Shown here piece by piece: positions 17,383-25,943 of a stretch of 54,911 nt of DNA. The stretch's first letter is position 1, and the number at the start of each line of letters is the position of its first letter. A model generated the notes under the pieces. That model did not search any database, was not told where the DNA came from, and saw nothing but the letters and a program-made list of their open reading frames with translations. This DNA comes from 13-2-20CM-66-19 sp036273735. GTDB taxonomy: Bacteria; Pseudomonadota; Gammaproteobacteria; Steroidobacterales; Steroidobacteraceae. Both the position numbers and the translations under genes were made by a program. The stretch covers positions 1 through 54,911 of the forward strand of contig DASUHA010000119.1 in NCBI GenBank assembly GCA_036273735.1, given 5' to 3'.

Positions 17383-18711
17383 ATGAGCGCGATGCGGTTC
17401 AGGAGCACGCGTGATGCGCAGCGGACCGCCGGATTCGGCGAGGCGCTCATCCAGGGACTCGCACCCGACGGTGGACTCTATGTGCCGACCGAGTGGCCGC
17501 GGCTGTCGCTGGCGTCCTGCAGTTTGCGGGAGACTCTGGCGGGGATGGGTGCGAAGCTCCTCGGGCCGTTCATCGAGGGGGATCCGCTCGCCCCATCGCT
17601 GCCGCTCATCGCCTCCGAGGCCTTCGATTTCCCGGCGCCGATCGTGGCGCTCCCGGGAACGAGCCGGCTCGCCGTGCTCGAGCTCTTCCACGGTCCGACG
17701 GCGGCCTTCAAGGACTTTGGCGCACGATTTCTCGCGGCGTGCCTCGCCCGCCTGCGTGGCCCCGCATCGCGTCCCCTCACCATTCTCGTCGCCACCTCGG
17801 GTGATACGGGCGGGGCCGTGGCGGCGGCGTTCCATGGCCGGCCCGGAATCGAGGTGGCGGTCCTCTTCCCCAAGGGGCTCGTGTCCCCGACCCAGGAACG
17901 GCAGCTCACCTGTTGGGGCGACAACGTGCGTTCGCTCGCAGTGCGCGGCACGTTCGATGACTGTCAGCGGATCGTCAAGCAGGCGTTCCTCGACCGCGAG
18001 TGGCAGGAAGAGCGCTCGCTTTCCTCAGCCAACAGCATCAATCTCGGACGCCTCCTGCCACAGGCGGTGTATTACGCGGCGGCGAGCCTCGCGGTCTTCC
18101 GCTGTCACGGCGAGCCCGCCTCCTTCATCGTCCCGAGCGGCAACCTCGGCAACGCCGTAGCCTGCATCTGGGCCCGCAAGCTCGGGCTTCCCATCGCGGA
18201 GGTCGTGTTGGCGCACAACGCCAATCGCACGGTGCCGGATTTTCTCGACACGGGGGATTGGCAGCCGCGGGCGAGCATCGCCACGCTCGCCTCTGCCATG
18301 GACGTCGGCAATCCGAGCAACATGGAACGCCTGCGAACGCTCTATCCGGAGTTGAGCGAGATCCGCTCCGCGGTGAGCGCCTGCACCGTGGATGATCAGT
18401 CCATCCGGGCGCGCATCCGCACCGGCTATGAGGAGCTCGGCCAGATCTGGTGTCCGCACACGGCCACCGCCGCCGAGGCATACGCCCGCCTGCCCGAGGA
18501 GCGCCGCAACGGCGGCCGCTGGGTGTTGGTGTCCACGGCTCATGCGGCGAAATTCCGTGAGATCGTCGAACCGTTGATCGGGCGCGAGGTGCCTGTGCCA
18601 AAATCCCTCGCGAAACTTTTTGCCCGGCCGACCGAATGCACCGAGATCGATGCCGATTTGGCATCGCTCAAGGCGGCATTGCGGCAGAGACGGGTACCGG
18701 AGGGTCGTTGA
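17383..18711 (+). CDS. thrC: Threonine synthase
   Basis: PLP-dependent conversion of O-phosphohomoserine to threonine. The 442-residue protein has the N-terminal GLAPDGGLYVP typical of the family, the PLP lysine Lys110 in GPTAAFKDFGARF, the ATSGDTGGAVAAAF loop and VPSGNLGNAVA phosphate-binding loop. The start is the ATG at 17383 (MSAMRF); an ATG at 17392 is also possible. It completes the pathway begun by thrA and thrB. Confidence 0.96.
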   Translation: MSAMRFRSTRDAQRTAGFGEALIQGLAPDGGLYVPTEWPRLSLASCSLRETLAGMGAKLLGPFIEGDPLAPSLPLIASEAFDFPAPIVALPGTSRLAVLELFHGPTAAFKDFGARFLAACLARLRGPASRPLTILVATSGDTGGAVAAAFHGRPGIEVAVLFPKGLVSPTQERQLTCWGDNVRSLAVRGTFDDCQRIVKQAFLDREWQEERSLSSANSINLGRLLPQAVYYAAASLAVFRCHGEPASFIVPSGNLGNAVACIWARKLGLPIAEVVLAHNANRTVPDFLDTGDWQPRASIATLASAMDVGNPSNMERLRTLYPELSEIRSAVSACTVDDQSIRARIRTGYEELGQIWCPHTATAAEAYARLPEERRNGGRWVLVSTAHAAKFREIVEPLIGREVPVPKSLAKLFARPTECTEIDADLASLKAALRQRRVPEGR

Positions 18712-18712
18712 C

Positions 18713-19306
18713 GTGGATGAGATCGAGAAGCTGCCGCCCACCGCATGGGTGCTGATCGGTGCCGCGGCGGCGGTCGGGTTCGGCGTCTCGTGGGCGTGGC
18801 GCTGGTACCGCCAGTACAGCGCCCGCAAATCGCTGCGCCAGGCGGTGACCGCGGCCGGATCGGATCACACCGTAGATGTGCTCGTGCCGGACGGGATGGG
18901 GGGCGGCTTTCACGTTGACTTCCTGCTGCTCACTTCCCGTGGCGTGCTCGTCGTCGACCTGCGCGACGTGCAGGGCAACATCTTCGGGGGCGATCAGATG
19001 GCGGAGTGGACCGTGATGGATGGCCCGCGACGCTTCACGTTCACCAATCCACAGAGCGGCCTCTACGACCGCATTGCGGCGGTGAAGGCCGTCGCCGGTG
19101 ACGTGCCGGTCGAGGGCAGGGTCGTGTTCACCCGGCGCGGCAAGTTCCCGAAGGGGCTGCCCAAGTGGACCCTGATGATCGATGCGCTGCGGGCGGAGTT
19201 CCCCGGGATGGAGCACGAGACGGATGCCACGATGGCGCGGTTCCGCGAGGGATGGGACAAGGTCAAGGCTGCGGTGAAGCCGAGCTACATGACGCACATG
19301 CGTTGA
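18713..19306 (+). CDS. Membrane-anchored NERD-domain protein
   Basis: Protein of 197 residues with one N-terminal hydrophobic segment (about 10-28) and a NERD (nuclease-related) domain that includes FHVDFLLLTSRGVLVVDLRD, followed by a VVFTRRGKFPKGLPKW segment. NERD domains resemble restriction-endonuclease folds, and the D..(LL)..V-V-D pattern fits, but the substrate is unknown. I chose the GTG at 18713, one base after the thrC stop and preceded by CGGAGG; the frame is open further upstream within thrC. It is probably read with thrABC. Its stop abuts the stop of the convergent M20 gene. Confidence 0.8.
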   Translation: MDEIEKLPPTAWVLIGAAAAVGFGVSWAWRWYRQYSARKSLRQAVTAAGSDHTVDVLVPDGMGGGFHVDFLLLTSRGVLVVDLRDVQGNIFGGDQMAEWTVMDGPRRFTFTNPQSGLYDRIAAVKAVAGDVPVEGRVVFTRRGKFPKGLPKWTLMIDALRAEFPGMEHETDATMARFREGWDKVKAAVKPSYMTHMR

Positions 19307-20722
19307 TCATCGTCGGCCGGCCCGAGCATGGTCGGCCAGCACCAGCGAGACGCAGGCGGTGAGCTTCTCGGCGTATTCGAGGTGGAGGAATTCATTCGGG
19401 CCGTGGGCGTTGGCGTGCGGACCGAGGACCCCCGTGATGAAGAACTGCGTGCGCGGGAAGCGCTCACCCAGCATCCCCATGAAAGGAATGGTGCCGCCGC
19501 ATCCGAGATGAACGGCCTCGCGGCCGTAGATCTGCCGGGAGGCGCGCGTGATCGACTCCTCGAGCCATGGCGCGAAGGCGGGCGCATTCCATCCGGGTGA
19601 TGCCGCTCCGGAATCGAAGTGCACCTGGGCGCCGTATGGGGGGTTGTGCTCCAGAGCCTCCTTGACCGCGCGGGCGGCCCGGGCCGGGTCGCAGGTCGGC
19701 GGCAGGCGCAGCGACAGCTTCAAAGTCAGCGAGGGCAGCAGGACATTGCCGGCCGACACCGTGGACGGTAGACCGTCGGCGCCCGTCACGGCGAGTGTGG
19801 CCTTCCAGGTGCTGTTGATGAGGAGCTCCGCGGGATCGTTGGAGACGGCGCGCACACCGGCCGCCCACGGGAGCTTGCCGGCCACGGATTCGCCGAGCAC
19901 GCGCGCCGCGGCATCGATCTGTGCACGGCGATCCCGGGGTATCGGGACTGACAGCTCATCGAGGAGTAGGCCGCCGTTCACGGGGCTCTCCAGGCGCGTG
20001 AGGAGTTGCTCGATGATGCGAAACGGCGTCGGTGCGATACCCGTTGCCATGCCGGAGTGCACGCCCTCATCGAGCACGCGCACGTGCAGGTTGCCGACGA
20101 GATTCCCGCGCAGCGAGGTGGTGCACCATACTTGGTCGTAGTTGCCGCACTCGGCATCGAGGCAGACCACGAGCGAGGGATCGCCGATCGCATCACCCAG
20201 CGCCTCGAGGTGCGCCGGAAGATCGATGCTGCCGCTTTCCTCCGAGGCCTCGATCAGGAGGACGCACCGCGGAAGGGCGATCTGCTGCGCCTTGAGGGCC
20301 GCAATGGCAGTGAGCGAGCTGAAGACGGCGTAACCATCGTCCGCTGCACCGCGCCCGTAAAGCTTTCCATCGCGCACCACCGGCTCCCAAGGGCCGAGGC
20401 CAGGCAGCCAGCCGGTGAACTCCGGTTGCTTGTCGAGATGACCGTAGAGCAGCACCGAGCCGGGAAGCTCACCGGGGACGTCGACCAGGAGTACGGGGGT
20501 GCGACCCGCAAGCTTACGGACCTCGACGCGCATCCCCCGGAGGGGCTGAGCGCGGCACCAGTCGGCCATGAGTTGCACCGCGGCCTCCATATGGCCGTTG
20601 GCCTCCCATGCCGGGTCGAACATCGGCGACTTGTTGGGGATCCGGACGTAGGCAGTGAGGCACTCCACGATGGAGCTGCGCCAGGTATCGGCGATTGCGG
20701 CGCGCAGTTGCTCGAGGTCCAT
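19307..20722 (-). CDS. M20 family metallopeptidase (dipeptidase/CNDP-like)
   Basis: Predicted two-zinc cytoplasmic peptidase of 471 residues. Metal ligands and catalytic residues are visible in LLYGHLDKQP, GRGAADDGYA, EASEESGS, CLDAECGNYD and near the C-terminus HGPNEFLHLEYAEK. A dimerisation domain lies in the middle (about 200-360). The group includes carnosinase-like dipeptidases and acylases, and the exact substrate cannot be read. TatD lies 35 bases upstream on the same strand; a short AT-rich gap with a TATAGG hexamer precedes this gene. Confidence 0.92.
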   Translation of the reverse strand: MDLEQLRAAIADTWRSSIVECLTAYVRIPNKSPMFDPAWEANGHMEAAVQLMADWCRAQPLRGMRVEVRKLAGRTPVLLVDVPGELPGSVLLYGHLDKQPEFTGWLPGLGPWEPVVRDGKLYGRGAADDGYAVFSSLTAIAALKAQQIALPRCVLLIEASEESGSIDLPAHLEALGDAIGDPSLVVCLDAECGNYDQVWCTTSLRGNLVGNLHVRVLDEGVHSGMATGIAPTPFRIIEQLLTRLESPVNGGLLLDELSVPIPRDRRAQIDAAARVLGESVAGKLPWAAGVRAVSNDPAELLINSTWKATLAVTGADGLPSTVSAGNVLLPSLTLKLSLRLPPTCDPARAARAVKEALEHNPPYGAQVHFDSGAASPGWNAPAFAPWLEESITRASRQIYGREAVHLGCGGTIPFMGMLGERFPRTQFFITGVLGPHANAHGPNEFLHLEYAEKLTACVSLVLADHARAGRR

Positions 20723-20729
20723 ATTGTGT

Positions 20730-20735
20730 CCTATA
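20730..20735 (-). promoter_or_regulatory. -10-like TATAGG upstream of the M20 gene
   Basis: On the reverse strand TTTTATAGG is followed by ACACAAT and the M20 ATG, a seven-base gap. It lies in a 35-base AT-rich stretch between tatD and the M20 gene, unusual for this GC-rich sequence. No Shine-Dalgarno sequence is present. Confidence 0.35.
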
Positions 20736-20757
20736 AAATGACTGTCGTTACAAGATG

Positions 20758-21624
20758 TTATAAAAGCTTCTTAGTGTCGATTCCGGGAATCCGAAAGAGC
20801 TTCCGCGCGCCTGCCGTGCTCGCTTGGGCCAGGGACTCGAGCGGCTCGCCGCGTGCCTCGGCCACGGCGGCGGCGATATGCGGAAGATACATCGGCTCGT
20901 TGCGCCGCGAGGCGGGCTTCGGCTCGAGATCCCGGGGGAGGAGATAGGGACCGTCGGTCTCGAGGAGGAGCCGGCCAGCCGGGATGCGTGGCACCAGGGC
21001 GATGAGGTGCGCGCCCCGCCGCTCGTCGCAGATCCAACCGGTGATCCCGATCGAAAGCCCGAGATCGAGGTAACACTCGAGCTCCGCCGCGCCGCCGGTG
21101 AAGCAGTGCGCGACACCGCCGGCGAGCGACGGCCAGTGCTCCCGGAGGATGGCGATGAAGTCCTCATGGGCATCACGCTGGTGCAGGAAAACAGGCTTGC
21201 CGCAGCGCGCGGCGAGCTCGAGCTGGCGGTGGAAAGCCTCCCGCTGCGCGTCCTGCGGCGAATAGTTGCGGTAGTAGTCGAGTCCGCATTCTCCCACGGC
21301 AATCACCTCACGCTCGAGTGTCAGCTCGCCCAGATCCGCGAGAAGCGCGGGCGTGAGCTCGGTCGCGTGATGCGGATGTACACCGGCGGTCGCGAAGAGC
21401 GTTCCAGGATGTAGTCGGGCGAGAGAGAGCGCGGCACGCGAGCTCGCGCCCGAAGAGCCCGTGATGATCATCTGCTCCACGCCGACTGCCGCGGCGCGGG
21501 CGATCACTGCATCGCGGTCCGCATCGTAGCTGTCGTGAGCCAGATTGATGCCAATGTCGATGAGCGGGGCGGCGCTGGCGGGAAGGGCGGCTGGTGCCGT
21601 GCCTGTGATATCGTTCTCAGCCAT
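20758..21624 (-). CDS. tatD: TatD family 3'-5' deoxyribonuclease
   Basis: Metal-dependent hydrolase of the amidohydrolase fold with 3'-5' exonuclease activity. The 288-residue protein reads very close to E. coli TatD: IDIGINLAH, GVHPHHA, VGECGLDYYRN, PVFLHQRDAHEDF, VAHCFTGG, ITGWICDERRG and LLLETDGPYLLPRDL. The ATG at 21624 (MAENDITG) is chosen because the frame upstream has no homology. The start codon overlaps that of the divergent TPR gene (CATG at 21622-21625). Confidence 0.93.
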   Translation of the reverse strand: MAENDITGTAPAALPASAAPLIDIGINLAHDSYDADRDAVIARAAAVGVEQMIITGSSGASSRAALSLARLHPGTLFATAGVHPHHATELTPALLADLGELTLEREVIAVGECGLDYYRNYSPQDAQREAFHRQLELAARCGKPVFLHQRDAHEDFIAILREHWPSLAGGVAHCFTGGAAELECYLDLGLSIGITGWICDERRGAHLIALVPRIPAGRLLLETDGPYLLPRDLEPKPASRRNEPMYLPHIAAAVAEARGEPLESLAQASTAGARKLFRIPGIDTKKLL

Positions 21625-21641
21625 GGTTGGAGCGCATTCTA
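21609..21641. promoter_or_regulatory. Interlocked divergent starts of tatD and the TPR gene
   Basis: The two ATGs share the sequence CATG (21622-21625). TATCGT (21609-21614) lies eight bases before the forward ATG and inside tatD. TAGAAT on the reverse strand (21636-21641) lies eleven bases before the tatD ATG and inside the TPR gene. Each gene would therefore carry the other's -10 element. There is no room for conventional leaders. Confidence 0.4.
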
Positions 21642-22465
21642 CTGGAGGAGGCGGGTTCCGGCCGGCGGCGCGGCTCGGCTCGGCCCTGCTCCTCGCGATG
21701 CTGGCGTCCGTCTCGACTATCACCGTTGCCGCAGCGCCTGCAGTCGTGGCGGCGAGCGGCACACCATCAAGCGCACATTGGGTGGAAGTCGAGAGCCGCA
21801 TCGAGAGCAGCTATTTCCAGCAGGATGCGGCGGGCCTTCAGGCGTTGGCCGCCACCCTGCCCGACGACCCGAGTGAGGGCGCGCAGAATACGAGCGCGGT
21901 GGAGTGGCGCAGTTACTACGCCGCGCTCCTCTCTTACCGGCTCGCCCTGCTCGCCAAAGACAACGAGGAGCGGGCCTGGCTGGCTGCGCAGGGCTGTATC
22001 GACCGTCTCAACCGCGCGCTCGTCATCGACACTGGCTCCGCGGAGGCACTCGCGCTGCAGGCCGCCTGTCTCGCACTGCAGAGCCGCCTCGACCCCTGGC
22101 GCTCGCCGCTCGCCGCGCCATTGAGTCTCGCGCGCATCGACAAGGCTCTGACACTCGCCCCGCACAACCCCAGAGTGCTGCTGCTCGGCGCTCTGGCTGC
22201 ACGGGATCGGCCGCGGTTCTTCGGCGGCGATACCGACCAGGCGTTCTCGCTCCTGGAGAAAGCGGTGTCTGAATTCGAGCGGCAGCCGGGTCAGGCGCGC
22301 GGGGTGCCGGGCTGGGGCGCCGCAGATGCGTTCACCGACTTGGCACAGGATTATCTCGCACGCGGCCAGGCGGTCGCCGCCCGCAACGTGCTCGAGCGGG
22401 CGCTGCTCGTCGCGCCGGACTTCTCGCAGGCGCGCCGGCTCATGGCGGAGATCGTGTCCGGGTAG
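21623..22465 (+). CDS. Exported TPR-like protein of unknown role
   Basis: Protein of 280 residues with a hydrophobic segment near residues 17-40 that reads as a signal peptide or anchor, ending in an alanine-rich stretch. The rest is helical with tetratricopeptide-like repeats (residues about 100-270), for example the RGQAVAARNVLERALLVAPD unit at the C-terminus. No catalytic motif. The ATG at 21623 is the only good start and leaves an unusually long 16-residue n-region. It could scaffold an envelope complex. The efflux operon follows 171 bases downstream. Confidence 0.7.
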   Translation: MVGAHSTGGGGFRPAARLGSALLLAMLASVSTITVAAAPAVVAASGTPSSAHWVEVESRIESSYFQQDAAGLQALAATLPDDPSEGAQNTSAVEWRSYYAALLSYRLALLAKDNEERAWLAAQGCIDRLNRALVIDTGSAEALALQAACLALQSRLDPWRSPLAAPLSLARIDKALTLAPHNPRVLLLGALAARDRPRFFGGDTDQAFSLLEKAVSEFERQPGQARGVPGWGAADAFTDLAQDYLARGQAVAARNVLERALLVAPDFSQARRLMAEIVSG

Positions 22466-22538
22466 ACAACGACGGGAGGGGTCCGAGTGGCGAACTACAG
22501 GCCGAGCGGCCGTCCGCGGGCGATCTCGGCGCGCGCGC

Positions 22539-22544
22539 TATACT
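22539..22544 (+). promoter_or_regulatory. -10-like TATACT upstream of the efflux operon
   Basis: TATACT stands out in a GC-rich stretch between the TPR gene and the adaptor gene, 92 bases before the ATG at 22637. No -35 match is seen at 16-18 bases upstream. Confidence 0.3.
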
Positions 22545-22636
22545 AGGCAGATCGTCGAGTTCCTGACCTTCGCCGCCGATCGGGTGCCGTATCCGGTAGG
22601 GGAGTTTCCGGCCTGAGGAGCGGCGCTGAGCCCGAT

Positions 22637-23893
22637 ATGTCATCCGAGTCCGACAAGACACACCTCATCCATCAGCTGAGGATCGACAGGTCTGACCGCG
22701 AGGAGACCGCCATCCGTCATCGGAAATGGTGGCTGCCGACCGGCATCGTGGCAGCCGTGATCGCTGCCGCGGCCATAGTCCTCCTCACCCGCAACAGTGC
22801 GATCGAGGTGAGCGAGGCCACGGCGGTCGCGGCCTCCGCGAGCGCTGCGCCGGCCGCGATTCTGCAGGCGACAGGTTATGTGACCGCTGAGCGCGAGGCG
22901 ACGGTCTCCTCCCAGATCCAGGGGCAGTTGACCCAGGTGTATGTGCAGGAAGGCGAGCACGTTCAGCGCGGGCAGATCCTGGCACGCTTGGACGACAGCA
23001 CCCAGCGCGCGACGGTGGAGCAGGCCAATGCACAGGTGGCGGCCTCCGAGGCGCAGCTGCGCCAGGTAGAGGTGCAGCTCGCCCAGGCCCGGCGCGATCT
23101 CGCGCGCGATCAGGCCCTCATCGGCCAGCATCTGGTCTCCGAGCAGGCGCTCGAGACCGCACAGACCCAGGCCGCCGCGCTCGCCGCGCAGGAGCTGAGT
23201 CAGCGACGCGCCGTGGCGGTCGCCCGGGCCGGACAGCAGGCGGCGAAGGTGCAGGAGGATTACACCGTCGTGCGCGCCCCATTCGAGGGCGTGGTGGTCG
23301 ACAAAGCCGCCCAGATGGGCGAGACGATCTCGCCATTTTTCGGCGGCGGCGGCTTCACGCAGACCGGGATTGCGACCATCGTCGACATGACCTCCCGCGA
23401 GGTCGATGTCGATGTGAACGAAGCCTACATTCACCGGGTGACTGCGGGACAGCCGGCGACGGCGGTGCTGGATGCCTATCCTGACTGGAACATCCCGGCC
23501 CACGTCATCGCCATCGTGCCGACGGCCGACAAGAGCAAGGCGACCGTCAAGGTACGCATCGCGTTCGAGAAGCTCGATCCGAAAATCCTGCCTGACATGG
23601 GGGTGAGGGTGTCATTTCTGCAGGACCAGTCGGGGCCGGCGAGCGGCCCGGCAGAGTCATTGCCGGCCGGTACGGTCTGGGTGCCTGCCTCCGCCGTCGT
23701 GCAGCGTGACGGCCGTACGGTCGTCTTCATCATTCAGGGGGAGAGGGCGCGCGCGGCCCCGGTGACGGCCGGTACGAGTCAGGGTGACCTGCGGGCGGTG
23801 CAGGGTATTGCCAGCGGAACGTCCGTGGTGCAGTCACCTCCAGCACGCCTCAGCGACGGTGAGCGCGTAGCCGTGAAAGCAGATCATGGGTAA
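22637..23893 (+). CDS. HlyD/MacA-type periplasmic adaptor subunit
   Basis: Membrane-fusion protein of 418 residues that links an inner-membrane exporter to an outer-membrane channel. A short cytoplasmic N-terminus precedes one membrane helix (about 34-52). Then come a biotinyl-lipoyl half-motif (GYVTAEREATVSSQIQGQL), a long coiled-coil hairpin (about 130-200), the second lipoyl half with VVRAPFEGVVVDKAAQMGE, and beta-barrel domains. The downstream ATPase and two permeases complete a MacAB/DevBCA-like system, so this is an ABC-associated adaptor rather than an RND one. The gap to the ATPase gene is 168 bases and holds a palindrome. Confidence 0.9.
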   Translation: MSSESDKTHLIHQLRIDRSDREETAIRHRKWWLPTGIVAAVIAAAAIVLLTRNSAIEVSEATAVAASASAAPAAILQATGYVTAEREATVSSQIQGQLTQVYVQEGEHVQRGQILARLDDSTQRATVEQANAQVAASEAQLRQVEVQLAQARRDLARDQALIGQHLVSEQALETAQTQAAALAAQELSQRRAVAVARAGQQAAKVQEDYTVVRAPFEGVVVDKAAQMGETISPFFGGGGFTQTGIATIVDMTSREVDVDVNEAYIHRVTAGQPATAVLDAYPDWNIPAHVIAIVPTADKSKATVKVRIAFEKLDPKILPDMGVRVSFLQDQSGPASGPAESLPAGTVWVPASAVVQRDGRTVVFIIQGERARAAPVTAGTSQGDLRAVQGIASGTSVVQSPPARLSDGERVAVKADHG

Positions 23894-23926
23894 GGTAGCC
23901 AGTCACCCGCGATGAGCCAACGGCGG

Positions 23927-23942
23927 GATGACAATTGTCATC
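23927..23942. promoter_or_regulatory. Perfect 16-bp palindrome, candidate operator
   Basis: GATGACAATTGTCATC is a perfect palindrome in the 168-base gap between the adaptor and ATPase genes. Its size and symmetry suit a dimeric repressor. The regulator is not encoded beside it and I cannot name its family. Confidence 0.6.
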
Positions 23943-24061
23943 TTGACGGGTGATGAACCGCACTGGGTGTGCGGCCTTCGATACGGGATCCTTGCGCCAC
24001 CGCTGAACGATGGACGGCGCGAATGAACACGAGAGATGCAGCCGCTAGGGGAGTGATTGCC

Positions 24062-24775
24062 ATGAGCCCACTGGTCGAGATCCGCAACCTGAGCAAGGTA
24101 TACACGCGCGGACGACAGAAGATCGAGGTGCTGCACCACGTCAATCTCGACATCGCTCCGGGGGATTTCCTCGCGCTCATGGGACCCTCGGGCTCGGGAA
24201 AGACCACGCTCCTCAATCTGATCGGCGGCCTCGATTCGCCGACCGAGGGGACGCTGAGCGTCGGCGGCCAGCGGATCGACCGGCTCGGCCAGAGCGCCCT
24301 TGCCCGCTGGCGGGCCTCGAACGTCGGCTTCGTATTCCAGTTCTACAACCTGCTGCCGATGCTCTCGGCCACGAAGAACGTGGAGCTGCCGCTGCTGCTC
24401 ACCAAGCTGCCCGCGGCCAAGCGCCGCAGTCATGCGGGCGTCGCGCTCGAGCTCGTGGGCCTCGCCGATCGCGCGGCACACAAGCCGGGAGAGCTCTCCG
24501 GTGGACAGCAGCAGCGCGTCGCCATCGCACGCGCCATCGTTTCCGATCCGACACTGCTCGTCTGCGATGAGCCGACGGGCGATCTCGACAGGCAGTCGGC
24601 AGTGGAAGTGTTGACGCTGCTGCAGCGGCTCAATCGCGATCATGGCAAGACCGTCGTGATGGTGACCCACGATCCGAAGGCTGCCGAATATGCAACCCAT
24701 ACGCTGCACCTCGACAAGGGAACCCTCGTAGAGGGGGTCGTCGCGGCCGAGAAGGCGGCCCAGGCAGGATCGTGA
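24062..24775 (+). CDS. ABC transporter ATP-binding protein (MacB/LolD type)
   Basis: Cytoplasmic ATPase of 237 residues energising the two FtsX-type permeases that follow. Walker A GPSGSGKTT, the Q-loop FQFYNLLPML, signature LSGGQQQRVA, Walker B LLVCDEPTGDLD and the H-loop MVTHDP are all intact. The ATG at 24062 (MSPLVEI) is preceded by GGGGAGTG; in-frame ATGs at 23969 and 24023 have no homology behind them. The stop overlaps the GTG of the first permease by four bases. Confidence 0.93.
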   Translation: MSPLVEIRNLSKVYTRGRQKIEVLHHVNLDIAPGDFLALMGPSGSGKTTLLNLIGGLDSPTEGTLSVGGQRIDRLGQSALARWRASNVGFVFQFYNLLPMLSATKNVELPLLLTKLPAAKRRSHAGVALELVGLADRAAHKPGELSGGQQQRVAIARAIVSDPTLLVCDEPTGDLDRQSAVEVLTLLQRLNRDHGKTVVMVTHDPKAAEYATHTLHLDKGTLVEGVVAAEKAAQAGS

Positions 24776-25935
24776 AATACTTCAATCTCATCTGGGCGGC
24801 GCTCTTCAGGCGCAAGACCCGCACCCTCTTCACGCTCCTCTCGGTGATGGCGGCGTTCCTGCTCTTCGGCCTGCTCAACTCCGTGCGCGAGGCGTTTTCC
24901 TCCGCCGGTCACAGCGTCGCCGGGGCGAGCCGCCTCATCACCATCTCCAAGGTGAGCTTCACGATGGAGCTGCCGCAGAGCCTCTACATGCGTATTCAGT
25001 CGGTGCCGGGGGTCGGCAAGGCCACGTACGCGAATTGGTTCGGCGGCGTCTATCAGGATCCGAAGAACTTCTTTGCGAACGAGGCGGTCCCGCCTGGTTT
25101 CTTCGACGTGTACACGGACTTCGAGCTGCCCACGGCCGCGCGGCACGCGTTTGCGACGACGCGCACGGGTGCCGTCGTCGGGGCGAGCCTCGCCAAGCGC
25201 TTCCACTGGAAGATCGGCGACAAGATCCCGCTTCAGGCTACGATCTTTCCGCAGAAGGACGGCTCCAACACCTGGACTTTCGATCTGGTCGGCATCTACC
25301 ACATCGCCAACCCCCGCGAGCGGCAGCAGGAGGACGCGCTCTTCTTCAACTGGAAATACTTCGATGAGGCGCGCCAGTTCGGCAACGGCAAGGTGGGCTG
25401 GTACATCACCAAGGTCGCGCAGCCGAAAGATGCCGATCGCGTGGCACAGGCCATCGATGCGATGTCCGCCAATTCCGACCACGAGACCAAGACTCAGAGC
25501 GAGGATGCCTTCCAGGCTGCCTTCGTGAGCCAGTTCGCCGACATCGGCCTCATCGTGGGCTCGATCATGGGGGCAGTGTTCTTCACGCTCGTGCTGCTCA
25601 CGGGCAACACCATGGCTCAGGCCGTGCGCGAGCGCGTGCCCGAGCTTGCGATCCTGAAGACGATCGGCTTCTCGAATCGGAGCGTGCTCCTCCTGGTGCT
25701 CGCGGAATCGGTACTGCTGCTCGCGATCGGCGGGGCGGTTGGACTCGCGCTCGCCGAGCTCGCCGTGAGCGTGATACGGACTCAGATCGGAGCTCAGATC
25801 CCGATGGTGCCGGTGGGTCTCACGATCTGGCTGCAGGGCCTGGCTCTCATGGCGTTCATCGGCCTCCTGGTCGGTGTGCTGCCGGCGCGCCGGGGCATGA
25901 GGCTGCGGATCGTGGACGCCCTTGCGGGCCGCTGA
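24772..25935 (+). CDS. ABC transporter permease, MacB/FtsX type (first)
   Basis: Integral membrane subunit of 387 residues. One N-terminal membrane helix (about 16-35) precedes a large periplasmic MacB-like domain, and three helices form the FtsX domain at the C-terminus (about 262-385). It starts at a GTG overlapping the ATPase stop (GTGA). Together with the second permease it probably forms a heterodimer, one of each per transporter. Confidence 0.92.
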   Translation: MKYFNLIWAALFRRKTRTLFTLLSVMAAFLLFGLLNSVREAFSSAGHSVAGASRLITISKVSFTMELPQSLYMRIQSVPGVGKATYANWFGGVYQDPKNFFANEAVPPGFFDVYTDFELPTAARHAFATTRTGAVVGASLAKRFHWKIGDKIPLQATIFPQKDGSNTWTFDLVGIYHIANPRERQQEDALFFNWKYFDEARQFGNGKVGWYITKVAQPKDADRVAQAIDAMSANSDHETKTQSEDAFQAAFVSQFADIGLIVGSIMGAVFFTLVLLTGNTMAQAVRERVPELAILKTIGFSNRSVLLLVLAESVLLLAIGGAVGLALAELAVSVIRTQIGAQIPMVPVGLTIWLQGLALMAFIGLLVGVLPARRGMRLRIVDALAGR

Positions 25936-25943
25936 GCGGAGCG

